A DNA stretch of 64,000 nucleotides. Source: Liolophura sinensis (lineage: Eukaryota > Mollusca > Polyplacophora > Chitonida > Chitonidae). Below, piece after piece: positions 47,301 to 57,853 of the stretch. The translations under genes were made by a program, and so were the position numbers. The stretch's first letter is position 1; the number at the start of each line of letters is the position of its first letter. The notes beneath the pieces were generated by a model. That model had not been told where the DNA came from and ran no database searches. It saw nothing but the letters and a program-made list of their open reading frames with translations. The DNA is taken from contig NC_088297.1 in NCBI RefSeq assembly GCF_032854445.1, positions 20,531,127-20,595,126 of the forward strand. The letters run 5' to 3'.

Positions 47301-48286
47301 TACTTGACCACTCTAGTAGATATGAGACATGTTTTTTATAAAGCACCAGTGTTTTGGAGAAAATGGAAATAATTTACAGAAGACTTGAATGCTATAAAAA
47401 GGGCGCCAGGCTATGTTGTAATAAAAACATGTGCGTGTATAATCACAACCATATACATGTAACGCGTTTATGGATAATACTTCTGTGTTCAAATAAAATC
47501 AGGAAGGCGTTTGCACATCAATGCGTTTGTTTTCATAAATACATGTATGCGTTGTTAATATTTGCAGTTTTGGACAGGCAATTCGTAGATTCCAAGGGTG
47601 TTAATGTCCGCGGGGCCTTGCTGACAACAAGCGATCGACAACGCCTGTGAAGCTCATTCCGCCACTTGACGTCCGTTGAAGACCACTTGCCTTACATCAC
47701 TTATTTGCCAAAGGGCGGTGGTTTACCCTCGAGAACACCGCTGTTTCACTTAATCGTAATAATTAACCAATATCATATAGTGAGAGATTCTTAGGTACAT
47801 GCAATCAAGCGTGGACATGTAGTGAACAAAAATACTAAAAACACTTCCTGATGTATACAGAATTGCGTGTTTCTACAGTCGGTAGAATGACGTCATTTAG
47901 AGGTCGGAATAAGATTCATAAAATAGGCCAGTTGTTATATGATTTTAAAGCCCTTTAATTGCTTGTATATACTCTGATACAATCACAGTTAAGTGGAGTT
48001 GTGAAGCACAAACTATTTTTGTACACGAATATATGTGGAGAGGTTCTCTTTATGCTAAACATGTACTGCGTGGAAAAAGAACCCTCAGGTTCAATTTTAA
48101 TATAGCCTAATCTTTGAATCTGAGGGTTATGTACCATGTTACTACATGCATAACTGAAATAGAATGTCTCTAAATGTGATCGTTTTCAAAAATATACCAC
48201 AGGCTTCGGGTTACCCATATTGGGTTGTATAATTTCAATTCCTATGAGCTCATCTATCAATGTTCTCAAAGCTGAAAATATCGTTT

Positions 48287-48425
48287 ATTTGATTTATTTA
48301 TTTGATTTATGTTTTAGGCAGTAATCAAAAATATTTCGCTTATACGAAGGCGGTCAGCATTATGGTAAGAAGAAACCACGTAGGCCCCGGGGGAAATATA
48401 CGACCATCTGCGGGCTCGAAAATAT
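48287..48425 (-). mobile_element. SINE-2 copy (partial)
   Basis: ATTTGATTTATTTATTTGAT tail, AATATTTCGCTTATACGAAG, GCGGTCAGCATTATGGTAAG and GACCATCTGCGGGC in reverse orientation. Confidence 0.85.
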
Positions 48426-49367
48426 CTTTTCCTTTGTAACGAAGACCTGTAATCTGCGAAAAAATATAGCATATTTCTACGACAGGGTTGTCGGCCATGT
48501 TTATGCACCCACAACCAGAAAGACACAGACCCCCATTATAACTTCCTTTTTTCGGTAGGGATGTACGAATTTAATTCTGTGTATTTTAGGGTATAAAGTA
48601 TTTTTTTTTTGCTCCCAGGCGGCCATTTTTGGTGTACATGTGCATGATTGATATTAAAATGCAGGAAACTGTCTAAACTTTGAGGAGTTATGAGCTATAT
48701 TTATGAAAGTTATGGAAATTAATGGGGGTCTGTGGCCAGAACACAAACCAGGCATGTTTTTGTTGCCCAGGCCTACATCTATATGTTACGCATGTGTTGT
48801 CCACATGTCCATATACAGCTCTATACACGTCACGCTCCATTTATTCATTGTTAAATTCCTGGCTTACCTGTGCTGATATCGTATTAACATAACATTGCCT
48901 TAGAAGTAAATTATATATGGAAGACGGTTTTGTTCATATACCATCACTTTTCAGTGGCAATGCAGTATCAACACCGACAGGTGTAGACATATTCCAAGAA
49001 CTGGCAACTATATTGATCTTCTAAAGAGGATTTCAGCCAACGACGAATGTTCATCCCAAAAATAAAGGTGTTCTCCAAGACTATACATCAGAAACAAAAA
49101 CTACAATGTCACCTTACACCCCCAAAGCAGAAGAGCTGTTACTTCCGCCCGTTGTTACAGGCGGTGGATCTGGGTTCAGTCCCCATTTCGTCATACTTAA
49201 GACCTTACAATCCATTTGCTGTAGGCCTACCTTCTAACTTTATTTATGCACGTAATACAGGGCTTTGTCTTCAAGAGTAAACTGCACAGTCTTTCTCGAA
49301 TTCCTTAAATAGCCACCTTCACGATGGCATACGATGAAACTGAAGGCCATTTCCACCAATATGGCGA

Positions 49368-49622
49368 GGGCCCACCGTGACCGAGGGGATAAGCACGCCA
49401 GCGCGGCGCAATATCCTTAAACCCTCCCATCGACGCGGTCGCTGATAGTTCAAGTCCAGCTCATGCTGACTTCCTCTCCTGCCGAAGGTCTGTCAGGAAC
49501 TTGCGGATGGTCGTGGGTTCCCGCCGAGCTTTGCTCGGTTTCCTCCCACCACAATGCTGGCCAGAGGTGTAGAAATGAAATATTCTTCACTAGTAAAACA
49601 CCAGTCAAATAAATAAATAAAA
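49368..49622 (+). mobile_element. full-length SINE-2 copy
   Basis: The tRNA-like head (GATAAGCACGCCAGCGCGGC, B-box TAGTTCAAGTCCAGC), core (TTGCGGATGGTCGTGGGTTC) and tail (CCAGTCAAATAAATAAATAA) are all present. Confidence 0.9.
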
Positions 49623-50101
49623 TAGCCAATATGGCGTGCATGAAGAAAAGTTCAAAGGTAATTTGCCAAGCATCGGTGGTTTACTCCGGGCAGTGCTGTT
49701 TGGTCAACGGACCGCTATTGTATCAACACTCACCATCTATGATTTTGATTTAAATACCGCTAATATGGAGTTAAACTATACATGTTTACCGGGTTATAAG
49801 GGAATTTAGTTAGAAGTTACAAGTTCAACTTGTATTTGTATATTTACAGCACTTTTGCTGCAAGTAAATATGACATACTGTTGCACTACACCTTAATTAT
49901 GTTTAGGTACCCAACGTGCTGTAAAAATACAAATATCTTATTACAGTGAAGTCAAAAGTTTAAAATATAATGCAAAATATACCTTCTTGCCTCCTGTTTG
50001 AAAACTTAGCACTTATATTATCTCCAGGTATTCCATGTAGGCTATGTTGTAAAATTACGCAAGGCCTTGCAGCCAGTGTGCTTTTTGCTAGAAAACACTA
50101 A

Positions 50102-50290
50102 TTTATTTTTTATTTATTACTCAAGAATATTTTCTTTGTACGACGGTAGCCAGCGTTAAAGTGTGAGTAACCGGGCAGAGCCCAAGGGTAACCCAGTATC
50201 GCATGTTGCTGGCAGATCTAACCACTTACGAGCCGAAAGGAAGTCAGCATGAACTGGACTTGAACTCACAACGATTACATTTGTGAATTT
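50102..50290 (-). mobile_element. SINE-2 copy
   Basis: Reverse orientation: TTTTTTATTTATTACTCAAG, GACGGTAGCCAGCGTTAAAG, GGAAGTCAGCATGAACTGGA, then a B-box complement TTGAACTCAC. Confidence 0.85.
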
Positions 50291-50394
50291 GTGAAAACAT
50301 GGTGAACTTGGAACAAAAAATATGAAAAACAATCAAGTTTCAAGGCTTTAAATATTACTGAAGAACATGACATGGGTACTGATTGGCAACACTG

Positions 50395-51170
50395 ATGGTG
50401 TTATTCTGTACATTTCCGATACAATATTCATCCCACGCGTTATATTAGATGCGACAATATGATATTCATCATACGGTGTCATATCCACAAAGCATATGAT
50501 ATTGACGACAATATGATATTCATCGTATGGAATATCCACAAAACATGTGGATATCCACAAAAACATGTGATATTGACAACAATATGATATTCATGACAAC
50601 ATGATATTCATCGTATGGAGTCATATCCACAAATCATATGATATTGACAACAATATGATATTCATCACACGGTGTCATATCCACAAAACATATGATATTT
50701 AAGATAATATAATCTCCATATTTATACGGTATGATACCACAAAGCTTTTCAAGTATATGATATTTCCTATAATTTAACCCCAAAAATTACTACATGCCTT
50801 GCTATGTCCATATATCATATAATATTTGCCACAATATAATATTCAACTTAAGTCCAATATCCACAAATCATGCGATATTTAAGTCAATATTATTTTCAAG
50901 TTAAGTTGCGATATTCACAAAACAAATGATACTTACGACAATGTAATATTCAAGGTGCGGTATCCTCAACTTACATGATATACGCAGTAATACAACATTC
51001 ACTATACTGTGCAACATCAACCAATAATATGATATATGCAAGAATTTGATATTCTCTATACTGTACGATAGTATATTACGATACTGTAATATACTACCCA
51101 CAATGCATCCGATATTAACGACATCTATATCTGTCATTATATCTATTGTACTGAGTACGCGATATCAGTA
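50395..51170. repeat. AT-rich diverged tandem region (ATATGATATTCA motif)
   Basis: Recurring ACAATATGATATTCATC, then GTCATATCCACAAA and CATATGATATTGAC, with a period of roughly 65 bp and about a dozen units; homogenous at 50445-50700, increasingly diverged afterwards. Short ORFs over it are repeat translations. Confidence 0.75.
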
Positions 51171-51262
51171 GCCATTCGGTGGTACATGTATATAACATGT
51201 AGTTATTCTCACAGTGGGGTGCAATAAAGGAACACATTCGTACAAAGGGAACTAATTGGTGT

Positions 51263-51390
51263 TTTCAGCCTGTGGATGGTCGTGGGTTTACCCGGGCACT
51301 GTTCGGTTTTCTCCCACCATAATGCTGGCAGTCGTCGTGAAAAATTCTTGCGTCGGGCGTAAAACACCGATCAAATAAATAAAGAAAGAA
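51263..51390 (+). mobile_element. SINE-2 copy (5' truncated)
   Basis: TGTGGATGGTCGTGGGTTTA, TCCCACCATAATGCTGGCAG, and tail GATCAAATAAATAAAG. Confidence 0.88.
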
Positions 51391-51578
51391 ATATATAAAT
51401 TAGTATTTTCCAGCAAACAGAACGTTAGCTGCATAGGGCTTACACTGTATATGGAATACCTGGATGTAACAGAAAAAATGTTTCTTAAAATAGCTCAGCT
51501 AATGACGACAATAAATGTGGTTGGCATGCTATGAACTAATGTTATCTTGTCAACATTCTAAAGTTTTAAAATTATACA

Positions 51579-51715
51579 GCTCTTGCAGCAACCTGCTGAT
51601 GGTCGTGCGTTTTCGCCGGGCTATGCTCGGTTTCCTCCAATCATAATGCTGGACGCCGTCGTATAAGTGAAATATTCGGCGTAGGCGTAAAACACAATCA
51701 AATAAATAAATAAAG
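51579..51715 (+). mobile_element. SINE-2 copy (5' truncated)
   Basis: TTGCAGCAACCTGCTGATGG, CCAATCATAATGCTGGACGC, and tail CAATCAAATAAATAAATAAA. Confidence 0.88.
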
Positions 51716-51851
51716 TTATACAACATCGTAAAATTTGAGCGCCAATATTTGGCAAATGTAACATAATGTCATGGCATCCGGCGTTTCTAATGCCGCACAA
51801 AAAAGTATTAGATTAAAACGTTTTCTAAAGTTTTAAATTTGTTTTTAAAAA

Positions 51852-52045
<194 letters not shown>

Positions 52046-52322
52046 AAGCAAGGAGAGAATGCGTACGTATACTGAAATCGTTAGCACCAAGCACTGCTCC
52101 CAAGTAATAATAGTGTGGCAGCTCTACACATTGTAATTACGTAATGGTCACAAGCAGAACTAACACCGGCTTCTTTACAACAAATTTTGAAATTAAATCG
52201 TCTTATTATGAGCTCATTTTAAATGTACTTTGTGACTTGCCAATGTCAAGAGCCTTATATATCAGAGTTTGGATAGTAGGTCTGTTACGCCTGTATCGCG
52301 TCGTGGCTTCATGATAACTGGG

Positions 52323-52638
52323 TTCCAGGATCAATCCTTGATCGAGTCACACCTCAGACTTTAAAAGAGGAAGTTGTAACTTCCTTGTTTGGCATTCAGC
52401 ATGAAAGTGATAGTGCAACGACTGGTTGACCCGTATCAGTATAATGGCTCGGGCGGGGCGGCTTACTTGCCTTCGGTAAGTCGTCTCAGTGAAGCAGCAC
52501 TAAATAAAAGAGCGGTGGAAATCCGTCCTGCAACAAGGAGGCACATTACACGTACATGCACTCTAACGATTCCTTCGTCGTCATATGACTGAAAAATTGT
52601 TGAGTACGACGTTAAACCCCAAGCACTCACCCACTCAC
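52323..52638 (+). mobile_element. SINE-1 copy (5' truncated)
   Basis: Begins inside the head at CCAGGATCAATCCTTGATCG; complete body (GGCATTCAGCATGAAAGTGA, GTATCAGTATAATGGCTCGG) and tail (CGACGTTAAACCCCAAGCAC). Confidence 0.92.
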
Positions 52639-52639
52639 G

Positions 52640-54140
52640 AATCCGACAGATGCACGCAGTGGTGTTCAAGCAGTGAACAGCATACATGCATAGGTCACGT
52701 GTAAACGTCAGTGAATTTCGTGTTAGAGGGGTCACAGTTTATAGCGAGATTTGCATGTTATTAGATACGACGTGATCACGTGATCAAGAATCAGGAATCT
52801 ATCATTTCACAGAAATTACACGTTTAGCAGCGAGATTTCGCATTACATGAATCCGTGTAATGTCCTGAAATAAAAATTGGAAACAACATTACACTCCATA
52901 AAATGCACATATTTTCTTGCCAAACATGGGCGACATTTTCTTGGAACCTCATCTGCACTTCGTGTCTCCTACCCCAATATACAAAAATGTCCTGTCCGAA
53001 AATAGTATTGAACCCACTCTGGTGTCACCTATAGCAGTTAAAACGGAAGCATCTCAACCACTCGGCCACAGCCTATTTCAATGTTCATCAAAATATTACC
53101 CGTTATAATTTTGTTCGTTCAATCCATAATCTTGTGGGAAAAGTATACCTCCTCACGCTATTATTACAATATACTCACCCCTCACCAACACAGATTGCAT
53201 TTTAATTTAACTTTTTTGTGAGAGGCCTCTAGTTAAGGTACGCAATAGAACGGAAAATATTGAGGACACTTAAAATCATACGGAGCAGAGATTTTGTTAT
53301 GTTTAAGCTTGAGAGAGGTATATATGTGATCGAAGTGGGACACACACATTAACGTAAAACCGCATGTGAACAGTAGCCTAGTGTGTTTTACTGGTTGCAC
53401 AGCCAGGCAACGCGCGTGTGTATTTTCGTCTCCGCTGGGTGTTGTGAAATACCTTCCATACGCGAGCATGTATAGCTGCTGAAACCATGTGGACTAGAAA
53501 AATATTTATCCATAAAACACGGGTTACATAGATCTCTACATAACGACGACTAAACATGTATCAAAGTGACATATTTAAAAAGAGCTACCAACTTACCAGC
53601 TACATTTTCTCTCCCTGCCACCCCCAGACGTGGTAAATACGTCCCCACCAACCTGTAAGTGACGCAGTCTTATCCGTGGTTCGGCGGAGAGGGACTACCG
53701 TTGTGCCTGGCACCTCCCCAGGTGTTCATCCCAAGGTACTTTACAGCCCTACACCTAACTTCTTACATACAAGTATGGGTTATTCCCCGCAGTGTGTCCT
53801 CTCTTTTACACGCATCGCTTACATTAACCAATGCCAGAAAACGAGCCTATTAAGTGCTGAAAAAGCCGCGCAGTGCTTTGTGAAAGATAATTTTTATATG
53901 CGAATTTATGGAAGCCGGGTGCGACCATTCAGTAATGCAACATGAGAGGGTGTCGGTCTAGTATACACTGATTTACCTCTTATGTAGTCGGCAGCGTGTG
54001 GATGGGCGAGGATTCATATGAAAGAAATAAGACGACAAAAATGATATGTACGCTGATGGCAACAGAACCAGGTATACATATACAAGTGTAAATATTACAT
54101 AAAGCGTTAAGTGTCTTTAATCATTTTGGAAAGACTCAAA
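52640..54140. other. no gene or repeat recognised
   Basis: About 1.5 kb of apparently unique sequence. The longest plus-strand ORFs (53659-53853 and 53676-53945) have no domain or splice support. Confidence 0.5.
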
Positions 54141-54829
54141 ACAATTGCCTCGTTAAGTTTTATACTGACATCATGTTGAAGTGTTAATTTTCCATCATAT
54201 TCAGACATATTTATTGTCTCCATCGTCACTTCCTGATGACCAACAAACAATGGACAGTGCATAAAAAGTGATCAGCTGACTCATCAAAATTACCACATTG
54301 ACATGCAGGGCAATCTGAGATGTGTTTAAGAAAGAGATCACTGTTCAATGAACTACATCCATTTCACACCTGGCCTAAGAGCATATTTAAATGTCTTTCT
54401 CCAGCATAGTGCTATTTTGGAGGCTTAAATTTGTAAAAGTAATTTTTAACCTTACATCTAAAGATATCTGTAACTAATTGATTTTATGTCATTAGGTAAC
54501 TTATTCCACTCAACCATCTTTTGAATAATCCTATCCTATAAGGGAAGGTTGCTAAATGCAGTGGATTCCTACTTGTATATAGACTGAGTTCAAGACTTGT
54601 TTGAGGAATATGACGAGAGAGACAGGGATATGATTTTTTTTATTATTTTATGGACAGTAGAAAGGCGGTGTATCTTACGACGTATATGAAGATGAAGTAG
54701 TGCAAATTCTTCATACAACAACTCTGTAGATGTACTTGAAGTTAAGCTGATTATTATTCGAATAGCATCTCTCTGAATTTTTTCCAGTCGGTTTACATCA
54801 GTTTCTATCAAGTTATTCCACACGACATC

Positions 54830-55195
54830 GACCGGCCCGGATAGCACAGTTGGTAGAGCGTCCGCTTCGGGACCGGTAGATCCAGGATCAATCCTTGATC
54901 GAGTCACACCTAAGACTTTAAAAGAGGAAGTTATAACTTCCTCGCTTGGCGTTCAGCATGAAGGAGATAGTGCAACGACTGGTTGACCCGTATCAGTATA
55001 ATGGCTTGGGCGGGGCGGCTTGCTTGCCTTCGGTAAGTCGTCTCAGTGAGGCAGCACTAAATAAAAGAGCGGTGGAAATCCGTCCTGTAACAAGGAGGCA
55101 CATTACACGTACATGCACCCTAATGATTCCTTCGTCGTCATATGACTGAAAAATTGTTGAGAACGACGTTAAACCCCAAGCACTCACTCACTCAC
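54830..55195 (+). mobile_element. full-length SINE-1 copy nested in the LINE
   Basis: Complete 366-bp element: head GACCGGCCCGGATAGCACAG, A-box TTGGTAGAGCGTCC, B-box-like GGATCAATCC, body, and tail GACGTTAAACCCCAAGCACT followed by CACT repeats. It is flanked by the 13-bp target duplication TCCACACGACATC (54817-54829 and 55196-55208). Removing the SINE and one duplicate rejoins the LINE reading frame across VVWNNL. This is the reference copy for the family in this window. Confidence 0.95.
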
Positions 55196-55641
55196 TCCAC
55201 ACGACATCTGCATATTCCAGGCTCCGAGGTATGAAACTTTTGTACATAATATAAAGACATTTTCTCTCCACTATATATACGCATGCCCTCCAAAAAGAAG
55301 TAACTTCCTTTTTTCCAGTGGTAAGGAACTGTTGGATTTTAACGTTCCATGTTCCCTTGCTATTTAATGTTACACTTAGATGTTTATGGGTTCTGTACGA
55401 CTTAATGATTGGACCGCCAAAATCATAGGTAATTGATGAACGATATCTGTGTCTGGAGACAAGGAGAGATTTGGGTTTTTGTGCGCTAAACGTAACGCAT
55501 GCAAAGAAGCCAGATTTGTCTGTAGGCCACTGAGGTCAACCATCTGCTGACGTCCAGTCAAGTAACTCTCAAACCGTGAGTGTAACCCTGTATTAAATGA
55601 CTTTAATTTGGCTAGTATGCCATCATCCCATACACGATCAA

Positions 55642-55838
55642 AAGCCTCTGAGATATCAAACATTACCAAATAAACTCCTTTGCTATTATCCAGTGCTTTA
55701 GCAATATCAATGTAGATATCGAGTAGTTGTATAACAGTAGGCCTTTGAGATATCAAAAATCACAAAATAAACTTCTTTGCTACTATCCAGTGCTTTAGCA
55801 ACATCAAAATAGATATCCAGTAGTTGTATAACAGTAGA
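55642..55838 (-). repeat. 98-bp tandem duplication within the LINE RT domain
   Basis: The segment coding STVIQLLDIY(I/F)D(I/V)AKALD and then FDIS occurs twice in tandem (55642-55740 and 55741-55838), about 85-90% alike by eye. It breaks the RT frame. Confidence 0.85.
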
Positions 55839-56117
55839 CCTGTTTGGCAGAAACCCATAGTGGGCTGGAGAACTAAGATTACGTAAGCATTCATAAACAT
55901 ATTTAAATATTGCCTTCTAAAAGATTTTACTGACACAGTTAAGAAGTGAAATTGGTCTATAACTAGGTGTAACATTTGCTATTTTCCATTCCGAAGTGAA
56001 CTGTTTGCTTTCCAGTGAATAATTAAAAGGATATCATTTCTCTGTTTTAACAGCTAACATTGCCAGGACCAACAGCTTTAGTAGCGTCAAGATTCTCAAG
56101 AATGTCCTCAACATCCG

Positions 56118-56550
56118 ACTTCTGTGTATGCAAATTGCTACGTGTTTCATCTTTCTGTATATGCAAGTCGCTAAGTGCTTCATCTTTCTGTATAAGCAGG
56201 TCGCTAAGTGTTTCATCTGCCTGTATATGCAAGTCGCTAAGTGCTTCGTCTTTCTGTATTTGCAAGTCGCTAAATGTTTCATCTTTTTGTTTATGCAAGT
56301 CGCTAAGTGTTTCATCTTTCTGTATATGCAGGTCGCTAAGTGCTTCGTCTTTCTGTATTTGCAAGTCGCTAAATGTTTCATCTTTTTGTTTATGCAAGTC
56401 GCTAAGTGTTTTTTCTTTCTGTATATACAAGTCGCTAAGTGTTTCATCTTTCTGTATATGCAAGTCGCTAAGTGCTTCATCTTTCTGTGTATGCATGTCG
56501 CTAAGTGTTTCGTCTTTCTGTGTATGAAAGTCGCTAAGTGCTTCATCTTT
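56118..56550 (-). repeat. 33-bp coding minisatellite, about 13 units, in the LINE ORF
   Basis: Unit (minus strand): CATATACAGAAAGATGAAAC, then ACTTAGCGACTTG, translating as the 11-residue repeat HIQKDETLSDL. Since 33 is a multiple of three, several frames on both strands stay open (for example 56047-56496, minus, 149 aa; 56128-56670, plus, 180 aa). The frame continuing into the RT entry (VEDILENLDATKA) is the meaningful one. An 11-residue period fits a hendecad-type helix. Confidence 0.92.
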
Positions 56551-56966
56551 ACAAACTTCTATTTCAGGGGGTTACACATTTACACTATTATAATTACTAG
56601 TTTTATGTTGGCCTTTTCTTGGTATCGCTTTCATATGCGCCATTGTTTAAAAGTAGAGGTATATAAGTGAAACTGCTGTCCGACTGCTTCAAAAATTCTT
56701 TGTCCATTTTCTACCATCGTTTTCTGTTTTTCAACATTGCTTGTTTGCTACTTGATCTACAGTTTTTTCCTTCAATTTCTCCTTTGCACATCTAATAAGA
56801 GACGTGACATGATTACGTTGTTTTTTGTAATTTCTAACATCTGCGCCTGAATTACATTATTGCTGAAAAACAAATGGTGTGCGTAAACAGTCATGGTGAA
56901 GAACGTCGTTCATGTCTTATCGGCACCTAAGAACAGTCGACATCAGGAGGATCTACAAATTTGCTC

Positions 56967-57035
56967 CTTTTTTTATTTATCTCTTTGATTGGTGTTTTAC
57001 GCCATGGTCTGGAATATTTTACTGTTATGTCCTAT
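56967..57035 (-). mobile_element. SINE-2 3' fragment
   Basis: TTTTTTTATTTATCTCTTTG, ATTGGTGTTTTACGCCATGG and GGAATATTTTACTG. Confidence 0.75.
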
Positions 57036-57185
57036 TTTACTGTAAGGATAACCAGCGAGTAATCCTTACTCTTTCAAAGACAGCTTAATTTTCCCATGAC
57101 ATGGATCCTCTCTTAGTAGGCCTTATCAGCATAACCTAAGCCATGTTTGACCCACAGCTGGTATAGGCCCATGATGTGCACGCCC

Positions 57186-57335
57186 CGGGTGGGTGGTCAT
57201 GTATGTATGGTGTCCTCGGCATGGCGCTCCAGTGAGGTAGCACAATATTACATCTGCGCTAAGACCGGTCCCATGCGAGGAGACACCGCTGGGTGACCGA
57301 AATACTGTTGAAAACGACGTGAACTCACTAGTAAA
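57186..57335 (+). mobile_element. diverged SINE-3 copy
   Basis: GGGTGGGTGGTCATGTATGT, GGTGTCCTCGGCATGGCGCT, then a decayed tail (ATACTGTTGAAAACGACGTG). Confidence 0.55.
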
Positions 57336-57809
57336 CTAATAGGCCAACAGTTAGGTCTTCGTCAACGGCGCTCATTTCTCTAAGCGTAACTTGATGGCAC
57401 CCTTTATAAGCTCTTTTATTTTTAAGGATCTTGGCTGAGGGCGGAAATTTCCACTGCTTTCTAGCTCATCGCCTCTATCCTTGAGTCTGACCACCGTCTT
57501 AAAGGCGAAAAATTCCTGAGCAAGCCTACAGACTGAAAACAAATCAACTAATTGAATTATTTGTTAAGCAGGCGTAAATTAAAATTTCAGACTTACTACA
57601 AGCATGCTCATTTCTGAAGTAGTTCAAATAGTGTCTTTTTTTTTTCTTTTTTTTTCTAATGCTCTATTGGTGTGTGACCAATCCAACATAAACCCGAAAA
57701 GCCTAGTTAAAGGGAGATAATGCTAATCGACTTCTGATCTATAATACTCACATCTCATCTAGAAATAAATTGATTGTCTCCACTTAGAAATTGGCGCCAC
57801 CATCGAAGC

Positions 57810-57853
57810 TGATCACGTGACATCTGCCTCTTTCCGCCATTACATTTAGAGAA
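57810..57853 (+). promoter_or_regulatory. RPLP0: candidate RPLP0 core promoter, 5'TOP start and first exon
   Basis: A pyrimidine run CCTCTTTCC at 57827-57835 has the form of a 5'TOP transcription start as used by ribosomal protein genes. The short non-coding exon would end at 57853 before the donor GTAAGCG. An E-box palindrome TCACGTGA lies just upstream (57813-57820). TSS and exon are inferred by pattern, supported by the acceptor at 59779 that opens the ATG exon. Confidence 0.5.

Larger units (their letters stand above)
46663..50394. other. intergenic region with repeats
   Basis: No gene supported. It holds SINE-3 and SINE-2 copies, a lone unit of the 63-bp VNTR near 47600, and unique AT-rich DNA. 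Confidence 0.5.
54150..56870 (-). mobile_element. degenerate non-LTR retrotransposon (LINE), ORF2 remnant
   Basis: Read on the minus strand: near 56800 the linker YKKQRNHVTSLIRCAKEKLK; then a 33-bp coding repeat (56118-56550); the RT entry VEDILENLDATKAVGPGN near 56050; YRPISLLNCVSK near 55950; RT block FDISEAFDRVWDDGILAKLK near 55640; KSYRTHKHLSVTLNSKG near 55380; LEYADVVWNNL interrupted by a SINE; RLEKIQRDAIRII near 54760; KMVEWNKLPND near 54520; and a C-terminal Cys/His segment DCPACQCGNFDESADHF near 54290. The order is that of CR1/Jockey-like LINE ORF2 proteins (clade uncertain). Frameshifts, stops and apparent loss of the catalytic YADD block show it is dead. No endonuclease domain is visible upstream. 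Confidence 0.85.

Noticed and set aside
56128-56670. 180-aa and 155-aa plus-strand ORFs of MQVAKCFIFLY and SFCICKSLSVS repeats
   Set aside because: Antisense readings of the LINE's 33-bp repeat; the minus-strand frame running into the RT entry is the meaningful one.
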